Shown here: piece by piece, positions 47,231 through 59,900 of the stretch
Numbering within the stretch: the first letter of the stretch is position 1
Layout: every line of letters begins with the position of its first letter
DNA from: Acestrorhynchus altus
Lineage: Eukaryota; Chordata; Actinopteri; Characiformes; Acestrorhynchidae
Length of the DNA stretch: 64,000 bases
Assembly: GCA_034509495.1 (NCBI GenBank)
Contig: CM067503.1
Coordinates: 18,136,600-18,200,599 of the forward strand
Direction: 5' to 3'
Notes under the pieces: generated by a model
What the model saw: only the letters and a program-made list of their open reading frames with translations
Databases searched by the model: none
What the model was told of the DNA's origin: nothing
Program-made: the position numbers and the translations under genes

Positions 47231-50200
47231 TGACTATTTGTGCGTGCATGTCACATTCAATGGACATTCATTTTATTGTAGATAATTTGTGACAATTAGG
47301 TTGTTTTTCAATAAACCAGAAAAGCCAGAAAAATCGCCACCTGACTGTTTAATCTTACTTTTCCATTTCTAGAAGCATGCACTGGCAAAAATCATTTTCA
47401 TAACACTGAATGGGTCTGTCATTTCCTCTGCTACCTATAACTGAAATAATACAGCTTCATAATGTATTATTATGCTTTCATTTAGAGATTTCTCCAGAAT
47501 GCGCGCCAAGAGACTAGGCAGGTCAACTAGCACCTATTCGATAACAGTAGTTATAGGCTACTTCACAACAGTTTGCCAAATGACTGACTTTCTGTCAAGG
47601 TAGGACAGTATGCATTAAGCTCAGAGACTCCTCGGTACGTTGCCAGTTGAGCTCATTTAAACACAGCTATAACAATCACATGTATTTTTTCCCTTTCAGC
47701 ACAGTGACCTGGTGTTTCTGGTCAGCAAGAAGCAACAACATGTTGTGAACTCGATATGTCAATGTTGTGACAGGCCGAGGCAAAGGCCTGACAGCTCATG
47801 GAAGCGGGGGAGGGTGTAAGCCCAAATTCCAGCCCAGCCCTATCCATAGAATCTGTAAGATTAGCTCTGCTTTAAGCACCCATAAGCCCAGGCAGTTGAA
47901 GCTGGGAGGTCAGCCTTTGCACGCAACCTGGCTAGTGTTTAATGTAGGGTCCAGAAAACTGACATCTTGCCAAATTACTACCAGCTGTCAGGTTCCATGA
48001 CTGGCCAGTGTGATCGCTGAAGTATGTAAATTAAAAACAAATTCTATGAAATAAATCAATAAACATAACGTACAATGAAACACAGTCTTTTAATTACTGT
48101 ATGCTTGTTACATAAAGGCACACACAACATCATGTGACTCAGCCTGTGAGCCATAAATGCTAAATAATCTTGATTTAAAGAACTTTAAAACTGCAGATGA
48201 TTAAAAGGAAGCATCTCACCATATTCAGTTAATTCCATGAGCTTATATAAAGATTTCAATGGAATACGGGCAGTACCCTCTCGTTGCGGTTTTAAGCATT
48301 AAGCTGGGCCGTTCAAGTCTGGACAATTCAGCCCAAACTATTTGGTGTTTTCCTTGTGTGATTATCAAGCATTGATCAAGATTTTCAACTTCATGAGCTA
48401 AATCTGGTCCATCGATTTGAATTAATAACTGTAATCAGTAGGTACCTTATAAGGTTGGAGGATTCTATCTTAAAGAAAACAGTAACAACGATAAAACATT
48501 AAAGAGCTTCTCTTCACTTTCATATGAAAGAACGGTCACAAAGCAACAGCAGTCCCAGTAAGCACAAAGCAGGCCTCACGGCCATAGGGTTACCTATACT
48601 GTATGACCTATGGTGATATCTTGTCTAGATGCATATTAAACAAATAAATGCACTAAATGCACTAAATAAAAGTGGTTTCTTTTCAGCAAAACCAAACAAA
48701 ATTAGTCTGAATACTTAATACCGAATAGTTTGTTGCCACTTTTTTCTTCATTGCATAAATTAATCAGCATAAATGTCTTGCTTTTCAAAGACAAAACAAT
48801 TATAAAACTACAAACTGTTTAAATAGAACATTTTGTAATATAGCAAAATATGACAAAATAAATTAACAATAAAAAGAAATTCCATGCTAGTTGCAGTTTG
48901 TTTGTATAAAAATATCATTGTTCGGTATAAATTATTTGGTCTTTTAACGTATTCAGCCAAAAGTGAGTAATTGAAAGTGAATAATTTCAGTTCCACACAA
49001 ACTATGCGAATATCAGAAACACAAATAAAGGCTGTTCTGGGGTAGACTTTAGGCCTACTTCATGAATTTTGCAGCTCCTAACCATGTTTCATGTATGTGC
49101 ATCTCTACAATGCTCCTAAAAGGTGTACATCTATACATACTGTCAACATTAGAAAAAATCCTGTACTGTCCAAAACATTAAATGTGCAGAAGAAGAAAAA
49201 TATTTTTAAGGGGAAAACATAATTGCTCAGTAATTAGAAAATTAATACTTTACCCAATCACACTATGCTTACAATTAAGAAATGTTAATACTTGTTCCAA
49301 GGCTCACACTTATAGAACTGCTACGAAACTATATCTATCTACACAAAATGTTTGTTTATACATCTGTGTCTGTATGTATGGGCACTGGAAATTAGATCGA
49401 TTCAAATTAGGATTAAAATATTGGAGTATTTTTGCATTTAAAAGGATTTAATGTTTTCACAAATGCAAAACAGACAGGCACATGTCTTCCTACAACGCAC
49501 AGCATCAAAAGATGATGTAAATACACTGCCTTGTTGATTAAGTGACTGTACATCTGGCACTCTGTCAGCAGTTGGCTGGTAACTCCATAATGCTGAAATA
49601 GAAAACACTGCCAAGCAGGAAGCCATTTAGAACCACACCTGTGGAACACCGCATGGTAAGTTCACGTGATTGTCAAATTATGTCCACTGATTTGCTATTT
49701 ACTGCTGCTATGCACTAAATACACCACAGTAGTCACTTATACAGTTTGACATAGACAGGATAATGAAAATTTTATATCTTATAGAATAAAATTTATCAAT
49801 AAAGTGAATCATAATGTGAAGCAAATATGTCTGCACTTTTAATCTGGCATGCACCTCATCGGGCTTTTGGAACTTTCTGGAAACTGTAGATGGTGGATCG
49901 GTGGTATTTCTGAGAGTTACTCTGTTGTGTCTCCTCTCTGGTATCATGTCTATAGCCCTATTCAGACAGGATTAAATTTATATGAGGCTCTCGGTCAAAA
50001 GCTCTTTGTGAAGTTTTGTCTGGATCAGAAATGTCTGTATTACTCCCAAAGACACAACTACCCGAGTGGTGGTTTGGTCATTTTAGTCCCATCCAGGTTC
50101 ACATCTGTTTCACCAGACGATGGTTACCTTGCATCACAAAAACACATTTTTTGGTCACTATGCATGATATTAGAGAGTAAATACAAGTGTTCAAGTACCA

Positions 50201-50985
50201 ACTTTTATTTACACCCATCCCCCTGATTTAGCAATCCAATCTAACATAGCTTTTGGATAGGCTCAGAATGTTTTTCTGTCTAAAGAATTCAGAAAGTCAG
50301 TTTCATCTCTCTTTAATTGTTGTGAAGGTTATTCTGCTGTTTTTCCACTTACAATTCCAGAACATTTTACAGCTCAAAGACTATTACAGATATTGCAAAG
50401 TCCCCTAGATTCAGAAGTGCCAGCTCTGGTTGTTAGCTGAGGTGGGCAATGACCCTGCAAATGTCAGACACTACAGATACCTGTAACTGCAATCCCTTTA
50501 CTGGTAAGGTTTCAAACCTGGATTTCCATGTTCCATTCTGACAAACCAGTTAAAGGCTCATCTTTGTGTAGTGGATCAAGCTTGAAGCAAAAGAAATGCA
50601 TTATGCAAGCTACAGTGGTATCTCCACCCAGAATGTAGTAAAGCAGATTATGATGTTTCTGGACTCCCAAATGCTGTGGCTGATCTTAGGAAAACACACA
50701 CAAGCCATATGTATGAGATTTGAACAGCTACTGTCACCGTGGTCGATGGCATGACTGCGTGTTATTCACCAAGAGCCAAATTGATATTCAGCTCTGGCAA
50801 GTATAACCGAAAGACCATGTATGTAATGCCAGACTGTTACTTCTTTTCTGAATAGCATTAATTAGTTAAGAATTTACATTTGAGATGAAAAATTCATAAT
50901 TTTCTCCATTGTACACTTTGAAATATAATAAGAATCTGGCAGTTCTTGTTCTTTGCTCAATAAAGCCTGTTTCAGACATTTCTAA
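47231..50985. other. ANKS6-ahrr intergenic DNA, no gene recognised
   Basis: Mostly AT-rich. Block 47,760-48,000 is GC-richer and holds an XRE; its plus-strand frame starts MTGRGKG, probably by chance. Block 49,850-50,170 contains 'ctatagccctattcagacagg', which looks like a fish non-autonomous DNA element. Confidence 0.55.
47920..47926 (-). promoter_or_regulatory. Second full XRE core, TTGCGTG
   Basis: TNGCGTG on the minus strand (CCAGGTTGCGTGCAAAGG context), about 1.9 kb upstream of the putative ahrr start. It may be a distal AHR-ARNT site; a single heptamer is weak evidence alone. Confidence 0.35.
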
Positions 50986-51018
50986 TGTGTGTGTGTGTGT
51001 GTGTGTATATATATAAAG

Positions 51019-51082
<64 letters not shown>
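50986..51082. repeat. (GT)n(TA)n microsatellite
   Basis: GT to about 51,006, then TA to 51,082 with one AAAGATT break. Confidence 0.98.
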
Positions 51083-51088
<6 letters not shown>

Positions 51089-51959
51089 CATTTACATTAA
51101 TTATTTTATTACCTAATTAGTGAGAAGTTAAAATTATAGCACCTGAAATGACCTTTCAGGCAAATGGGCTGATAGCATGGCCAGATACCAAATTTGTGAG
51201 GCATTTTTAATAATTGTCTTATTTTTATTCATTAAATTTTATATAAAGCATTAAACCTAGCACTGTCCAGAACTGACCTGAATCACCTGAATCAGTGCAG
51301 TCAATATAATTAAGCCCACTGTCAATTAATTACTGTCAACTGCATACCAATAACATGTTTACATGTTTACAATCCAGGCTCAACTGTTTGAATCAAGGTG
51401 AGAAAATGTTTGTTCTGCATTATTACAACTCTAATGCAATTATTTGTCAATTTTACATAACAAACCATCAATACAAAAATCCATAATAAATAAAGTTTCA
51501 TGCATTGTGAATAAAGTATTCAGAAATGTATATTTATGGTTTTACTGAGCAAAAAATAAAGAGTAGTACTAGAGTACATCCACCAATAGTATCTGTAGGT
51601 TTCTCGGGCCATTCAGCACATTTGTAAAATGCATGACAAGGGCAAATGTGTACAGGAACATGCAGGGTAGAAAGCAGCCATAGTTTCCTATGTTAACACT
51701 GTCAACAATGACACCGTAACAAAGGTCACCATCCACCACTACATAATATAGGGGTTAGAGGTGAACTCTTAACCACTTGGGGATGCACTCACATTTGGAA
51801 AAGCAACAAGTGTAATTTATCAGAATGAAATGTTTTATTACTGGCCAAATCACATTTTACCCAAACGTGACAAGGGGTATACAATTGAAAATGGTTCTAG
51901 TTTAATATAGAACATAGTTTGCTTACACTTTAATTTGTCTCTTATTTGAGTTTCTTTCT
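51083..51959. other. Intergenic DNA, nothing recognised
   Basis: AT-rich without exon-like or repeat blocks that I can name. Confidence 0.6.
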
Positions 51960-52180
51960 TTCAAGTACAGTAGAACAGCGTCACTTTATCGATAATGTAG
52001 AAGTTTGACCAGATTAAGATAGGTCCCCCATGTGAGTCTGGTTCCTCCCGAGTTTTTCTTCCCGCTGTCAGCCTTTTATGTTTTATGTGTTGTTGATATT
52101 GACTTTTGTTAATCTGCTTTGTGTCAACCTTGGTTAAAAATGTGCTATACAATTACATTTATTTCAATTTAATTTGATTA
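51960..52180 (+). mobile_element. LINE/SINE-type 3' tail
   Basis: 'gagtctggttcctcccgagtttttcttcc' followed by 'gctttgtgtcaacc...aaaaatgtgctatacaattac atttatttcaatttaatttga' is the typical 3' tail of fish L2-like LINEs and the SINEs that share it. Only the tail is present. Confidence 0.65.
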
Positions 52181-53863
52181 CCATTAGCTACCATTTTTGA
52201 GTTTGTCTTTAGATTTTATATAACTTACAGGGACACAAAAGCTACTCTCCAAGTCTTAACATTGACTGAAGTTCAGTTTGCAACATCACCTCTCTCAAAG
52301 TGTCATTACTTTTTAATTATTTTACTTTTCATTAGTCAGGGCCTTGAAAGTTCCAGCACAGCTGAACAGCATTCCAGAACACTGCACCACTCCATCAGTC
52401 TTCATTAGTATGGAAGTGCAGTGGAGATGGCCAAGAGACCAAGAGTTTTATCAGAAATCCCACGAACAACTGCAATATGAATCCTCTTTATTCTCACGTT
52501 TCCTTTTTTGATTATGATTATAATGGAGATGTCACGGTGCAAAATGTTTTAGGTTTCTCAGTGAAGTGCCTGATCAATATTAAACAAGAAAGGGAACAAG
52601 AGGATGTATGTGAGCGTGAGAATGACAGAATATCACTTGCATGCTTGCATCTCTTACAGTCTTTATGACACGCATTCTTTATGACACACATAACTGTAAT
52701 ACTGCATTTTCTAAACACGTGACACTTAAAATATTTCACACAATATATTCTTTGCTATTACTATGATGTACAAGTAATGAATTATAATTAAGGCTTTTGG
52801 TCATTCAAATAGAAATAACAATTATCCAGGTCTGACAAGTTTATGTCAGCAAACTATGTTTAAGTTTGTATAAGTTCCCTTTTCATCTTGCCGCTTTCAG
52901 GTTGCTATAGGAATCCTCATTATGAAGATGTTTTTCTTCATATTCCTAACACTGTCACTGGCTGCAAAAATCCCAAGCATGCATTAATAGGTCATTGTTT
53001 TTGCACAAAATCCTTGTATCTCCATTTTTGCTGTTTTTGACCTATTTTTGACAATCTGAATTTGATCAAAATGTCATGATAAACAGACAAATAGAAATGC
53101 TTCAAAATTATATGTAATACATTTTTTTCATATTGTTTCCACTATAAAATAAGTTGCCATTCTGGACATATAAGACTTTTGGGTAATCACTACAATTTTT
53201 AAAATCATGTGTAAACAAGCAGATTTATAACTGTATGCTTTGCTCTTTTTTGTCAGTAACTGAAATCTGCTAAGATCTAAAAAATATATATAAAAAAGTC
53301 TTTAAAAATAAAATAAAATACTTTTGGAATACAACTTCATTTATACTGAGAATGATTTGACAATGACATCTTCTGTCTCCTGCAGCATTGAGATATATGT
53401 TCATTTTGTGAAAGATTATAAAATTAACCAAAATAAACATTACTCTGAATCAGTCTAATACTACATGGCAATGATTCCTATCTGAATCTTTTAAAGTACA
53501 GGATACTCATCATGACTATAACCTTACATGCACCCAAAACATGATTTGAAAATACTTTCATTTCCGTCATTTGGCCTTCAGAAATTCACATCACTAAACA
53601 GTCCATTTGCCCAAAAGCATAAGAATTCTTGACCCAAATACGACTGTATTTTTAGAGGTCCTGACGTGAACTCTTACCAAATCTTCCAGTCCAAGTCATT
53701 TTAGACAATTTACTGTCCTCTGGTGGTTTATCCAGGCATGACAGTGCAAATGTTCAAGGTTGTAATGAAGATCTACAGTGTTCAGGAGATCTTTTTTGGC
53801 ATATCGGTAATTGCACTTCGGAATTTGAGGAAAACAGTCCATTTTGCCATTCTTCATCTGCCA
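52181..53863 (-). other. anks6 3' UTR and downstream DNA
   Basis: Follows the TAA of anks6. AATAAA on minus occurs at 52,492-52,487; nearer signals were not seen. Segment 53,470-53,720 is a diverged copy of an anks6 intron segment at 55,525-55,785. Confidence 0.5.
53470..53720. repeat. Direct duplicate of 55,525-55,785
   Basis: Both share 'aatgattcctat/agtgatacccat', 'cctcattttgccttcaga', 'attcacatcactaaacag', 'gacccaaata' and 'aggtcctgacgtgaactcttacc' in the same order and orientation. Two copies of an unnamed repeat or a local duplication. Confidence 0.75.
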
Positions 53864-53913
53864 TTACCTCTTGTGAGGAGTGTGAAGCTGATGCCTGGCC
53901 CAACCTGTTGGAG
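53864..53913 (-). CDS. anks6: anks6 terminal coding exon with stop
   Basis: The last 50 coding bases follow acceptor ttacttcttcag. With the split serine codon they read SPTGWARHQLHTPHKR, then TAA at 53,866-53,864. The GW-R core resembles the end of one mammalian isoform, but the last ten residues are poorly conserved, so an alternative 3' end is possible. The 3' UTR continues leftwards. Confidence 0.8.
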
Positions 53914-56900
53914 CTGAAGAAGTAAAAAAGACAGGGAAGGTGTAAAAAACATGTGAATATACAAAGTGACTCTACAGTCTGGAAAATGTGCAGTACTCAC
54001 AACGTGAATATCCTGCAGGTCGGTGGTTACTGGCACTGCTTCCAAAAGAAGACTGGAAATTGTGAATGGTTTCCTGCAGTAACTGTCTCTCTCTACCCTG
54101 AAATTGTAATAGTTCTTTATCACAACAGGATCTTAATACATTACATTAAAAAAAGACCAAATAATGGAGCAAGTGCAACAGGATAGTAATGAAACAACTA
54201 TACAATAGACTGAGGTATATAACAATATAAGAAGCTCAAGGTATTACTGTTGCAATATAAATGCACATTTATACAGTATGCAAAGGGGAAACGTTCATAA
54301 AATTTAGAATTCATGAATTTATAGTAGTAGATTTTTTGAAAGAATAAAAAGAGGAAGAACAAAAAAAAGAAAAAGAAAAATCTTACCTTGCCAGCGTTAA
54401 GCTCAGAGATGGCCGCTAAGATTTGTTGTCTGGGTCCATCTGTTTTAATCCCCAGTTCCTTCAAATCTCCATCAGTCAGAGTCAAAAAGGCTTCCATGTC
54501 CACCTGCATTGAATTCATCATAAATACATACAGAACTTTGAAGGTACTTATTTTTACACTGATAAAATCGAGGTACCAAAAGGGATTCAAATAACTTGTA
54601 GACTGAATGATGTGCAATAGGGTTATAATTACAAACATTCAAATCCATACCTCCTGCTCTTCAAAGATGGGCTGATATTTTTCCAGGGAAAGTTTCCTCA
54701 GTATCCCCGACAGCTCATCTACAAAAAGGAGAGACAGTCAACTTTATCTGAACTTTACACTAAACTGTAAAATCTACAAAAATATATACAGTCACAGACA
54801 AACAGTAATCTTTTTGTGACGTGGACACATCAGTACTTGATCGTCACTTCACCAGTATGTATATATAAATATTTTAGTTCCTGTTTAGATCAAGGCCCTG
54901 TCCATCTGTACATGTGTATTTTTGAAAAGTGATTTTTTTTTTTTTCCCCCTCTCATCCACACAAAAACTTTTTTTCTCCAACATGGATTTCAGTGTTATT
55001 ATGCAGAAGGAAAGGGAAGTACTGTGAACTTGCCAAGTCACAATGCATGCATGTTTCTGGCTGAATCTCAAATACCTCCTTTCTCACTAAACAAAAAGAA
55101 TCTTTAGATCAGGCATAGGATCAGGTCTTCTGATCCATGATAAGAGCACACTCCAATTAAAAAGAGCAAACCAGACCAGATACTGTGGGCTTAAATAAGG
55201 TTCCTCCTCCAAGGAATTCTATTATTAGCATTATATTTGGTGCACATCATTTCAATTTGATACACGTGCATGAATTCATGCATTTTCATTTGATGCATGA
55301 ATTATTCTTGAAGACCAAACTAACTGAAGAGAATTGAGACTTGAGTCCAAACATTAAATATGGCGTGATATCTAACACAGGGTAAAGTGTAACTTGGACT
55401 TATGTAGTTCATCGTTTTAAAGATTATACTTTTAGACGTCTTTTTTATTCTAATAGCAACATGCCCAGTCTGCAAAGTTTGACTATAATCAGACATATTT
55501 CTCAACATGTTGAATCACTATTTAATACTACTTGGCAGTGATACCCATCATGATCCTTTAAACTAGAGCAGGCTCATCGTGATCTAACCTCACATGAACC
55601 AAAAGCATGTTTTGTAAATATTTCTTCTTTCCCTCATTTTGCCTTCAGACATTCACATCACTAAACAGCCCATTCATTCAAGAAAAACAAATACCCAGAC
55701 CCAAATATGGCTATGTATTTTTGGAGGTCCTGATATGAACTTTTACCAAGTGTTCCAGTTTACAGAGTTGTGTGTGGATCACAATTTACTTCTGTTATTT
55801 TAATCACAGTTTTTTTGAAGAACAGAATTCACAATGATAGCTAATCAAGCCACCATCTGGTGGTGTTAGTTGTAGCAAAGTGTTAAAACTAACAACAGAC
55901 TTTTTGGTGATGGTTATTTACACATAAGTGTTTTCTCTTAAACCTACCCTCATCAGTGATGGTGCCACTGCTGGATCCACCACTGCTTTTGGATCGTGGC
56001 TGGGAAGAAGCTGAAGACAGTGTGTCCCCAGTGGGAGGCTTAGGGGTTGGGGACGGAGACGGAGTCAGTGTGGGGGATGTGCTCTTAGAAGTGGAAGAGT
56101 TTCCAGACTGTGGCCTCTTCTTTAAGTCCACCTTTTGGAGGAGATTGTTTAGTTGAAAAATGAACAGCACTCTTCAGATACATAAAAGCATTCTTAAATG
56201 CTACCATGTAAATGGTTTAATATAAATAAAAATAAATACTTATTTAACAAATAAATACACACTTATCCATTTTATTAATACATTATACATACAACATTCT
56301 AACAATATATCACCTATTATCTAACTATTATACATTCACCAAGCACTTTATTAGGAAGACTTGTTTACCTGCTCAAGCATGCAATTAAGTTGCATGCAGT
56401 GCATAACAATCATGCAACTATGACTGAGCAGCTTCAGACACTGTTCACATCAAATTATTATTTGGATCACACATGTAACCAATTTTGATTTGCAATTACA
56501 TCAACCTAAGGCTTGCAGGATCATACCCGTCTGGAGTGGAAGTCACTAGCCACTAGGATAGGGTTGCTATGTATGCTGGTCAGGCTAGCATCAGGTCCTG
56601 TTGGCAGAGGTGTGGGAGCAAGGCTGGGTGCCTCAGGGGCCGGAGCTTTAACATCAAGCAGGCCTGCAGCCCTCTTTCTCTGAGCAGCAATTTGAGACAA
56701 CACACTGTCAGACGCACTGCCTCCTACAGAAAAAGTAAGAGAGAAAATAAAAGGTCAACCTGGACTATTAACCAAGGGCATGTTTTCCACAGAGTGTGTA
56801 AATAAATCAAAACTGTGGTTCGTGCTTTCATAAACAGTACCTGATCGATTGTGTGAGTCTGATGCATGCCGGTTTACACCTCCCACTCCGTTGGATCCCC

Positions 56901-59900
56901 CGGATGAGTGAGGAGAGTTATAGTTTCCAGAGTTGGAAGGAGAAGAGGAGGGCACTTTACTGATGGTGGGAAATTTCATGGATCTGCTCACTACTCGACT
57001 AATGGTTGTCTAAAAGAATAGCAGAAAGCATTTTACGCAATGAGAAAAAAATATAAGCACACAATATTACACTATGAAGTAAAGGGTTCTGTATAGTACT
57101 GATGAAGTGGAACTCTTTTTGGTGCTATATAGAACTATTTTTGAAAAGCGTTTGCATCGACCCAAAAATGCTTTTGCTGGCTTTTCTTAAGAGTGTACAA
57201 CAGCCATCAAATCATCATTCAATGGGAAAACCTCAAATCTCTAAAACCACAACTTTACAGGAGGAGCAATGTACAATGTACTTTGTCAATGTAAAAATAC
57301 TTTATTCCAGGCCATTCTGGAGTATTTCAAAAATAGCAATAATAAAGAGTATTAAAGATTAAATATAGTAAATTTTTTGCATTTAATAGGATTAAGTCTT
57401 TTTCTGAAAGCATGCTGAGCTGTCCAATGACACTATTTTAATGGGAGCTTGAAAAGAAGCACAGTTTTTGTACGTGGGAATATCTCTGTACATTGAGAAT
57501 TTAACTAAGGGTTTAAAAGGGGCTTAATTGATCTGCCAAGATTTAATATTTTTATAACTGCAATTTTTAGGTATGACACACATTAAAAAGATAACAGATC
57601 TCAAGCTGTCCTTTTAAGGAAATTACACACTGCATTCAAAGACATTAAATACTGTCCTTCTGAACACATCTCATACCTTTTCATGTAGCCACTTCTCTTA
57701 CATTCTGCTAATTCAGACAGTCCTTAGAGCTGAATACAGAGATTGCTTAAATGCTTACAATATCTGAGTTTCCACTGCTGTTGAAGTTGGCTTTGCTGGG
57801 TCTTTGGTGCATTGGTAGACGAGGCTGCTCATTGGGTTTGCCTCCCTCCTTCATCGTACGTGAATGGTCTGAGTTCCAAGGCTCAAAATTGGATGGAGGT
57901 AGAAAGGGTGGAATAACGGCCTTAAGCTTTTCATTAGGCAAGCGTGTCAGGGGTGCCCCATTCCGAAGCTGGGTGGGTTAGAGATATGTACAATTTTATA
58001 TGAACTTATATTATGTTCTCATAATGTATATGTACTAATACTAATAACTTTAAAATCTTTGACATGAAGCACTTTCATACTTACCATTGTGATAATGAGA
58101 GGGTCATCTTTCTCACTGTTGGTTCTTCCAAGACCTTCAACAAATCAAAAAGTATTACTATTGACCAACATGTAGCATGTTACATCTCTAAATATGGCTG
58201 CATTAAATTTAATACTTTTATTTTACCTTCTATGAGCAGCACACACTTTAGCAAAACCCTTTATGATTACAGAAGCACATGCTAAGGGTTCAGTTAAGGC
58301 TAAACTTGTCTCGAAAGTCTCATTTAATGATCAAAATCATACCACTTTCTTTGTTCTTTGCACTCCATGCAATAGTGATGTCATTGACAGCAGCTCCAGC
58401 AGGGGGTGCTACTGCACTACTGGTCTCAGAACTGCTTGCATCTGTCCTGCGCTCTGCCTTCATAGTAGCATCCAAAGGAACCTCTGGGTCATCTGGGAAC
58501 GGAGCCAAACGACTTGGGGAGAGACCATGCCTCAGCGTGTGAGTAAGCTTCAGCTTGCGAAAGCGATTGGACATTCGGTTCCACCAGGACTGGAGAGAAA
58601 AACAAAGGAAACACAAAGAAGAATAATTTAAAACGTGTGAGAAGTAAAAAACGTTTATTATAAATTATAATTACAATTAAAACATAAATCACTTATTTTA
58701 TTCTTCACTATGTTATATGTTAAAATAGTATTTTGGCAAAAAAATCAGTATTGTATAAATATACACTATGTAGACAAAAGTATTGGGACACCTGTTCATG
58801 CATTGTTTCTTCTGCAATCAAGGGTGTTATCTGGATGGTCACACTCAATATATTTTGGAGTGAAAATAAAGGTTGGGGCTGTTTTATACCTCTGTAGCTT
58901 GGCTTTAGGCATGGTGTGTCCTATTATATTGTCAGTATTTCTGTACAGGGACTAGAAAAGCTATGTGTGTCAGTATAGCTCAATGCAGTCACTAGAAGTG
59001 TTGTCCACAAATACTTGGACATAATCCTTTACATTTGAAAGCACGGAACAGATTGTGTAGGATATTTAGTATATTTTCATTTCAAGCTATGCAGTATGCT
59101 GACAAAAAGTCATATTTTTGTCTCCTTATAGCCAGTAGTAACTTTAGGTGAAATTATTTTACTACAAAAATGACATCACATGTTACGGATTAACTTTAAA
59201 TCTGTACAGGAAGTATTCTATAAGACTTTAAACCTTCAGTGCGAAACATGAGTGCAGAATCCCACCTTTAGGCCACCTTTATCATCTGGTGGTTCTGGTA
59301 CATTGGGAGACAACCGCTTCTTTATAAGCCTTTTGCTTCTCTGTTTACTCTTGTCCTTATCGACCATCATACACACAGATGCAAGCAGCCTCACCAACTC
59401 GGTGTCTGAAATAAATACATAATGATTGTGAATATTTTAATAATGTATGAAAGACACAACGTGAGTCCGTATCTAGTTAAGAAAAAAAAAAACTTTACCC
59501 AAAAATGTTTTAGCTTACCCGGGTCATTTAACAGCATGACTAGGTCAAAGGCTGTGTATCCGTTCTTGGCTCTCAGATTAACATCAGCTCCTTGATTCAG
59601 GAGATACTTCACCACATCCTTATTTCTTTAGAACAGAAGAAAAATAATAATCTTAGCAATCCTAAATATTGTCAGGCTAGAGTTACCATTACCATTTATT
59701 TAAACAGCACTGTCTTGTACTTTTCTGCTTAAGTAAGGTATTATGGAAAATCCTATGAGAGTGTTTATCAAATATTCTGCATAATGCCTTGAGCTGGATT
59801 ATGACCCAGGCTGTAACCACTGTCCCCTGTGCATGTTCTCTCTTTCTTTCTATTACCCCTCTTTTATTTTAGTAGCTGGGTTGGAGAATAGTAAATGCTG

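Noticed and set aside
47767..48000. Plus-strand frame beginning MTGRGKG, like the start of a core histone
   Set aside because: The likeness stops after about seven residues; nothing after it resembles H4 or H2A, and no histone promoter or stem-loop is near.
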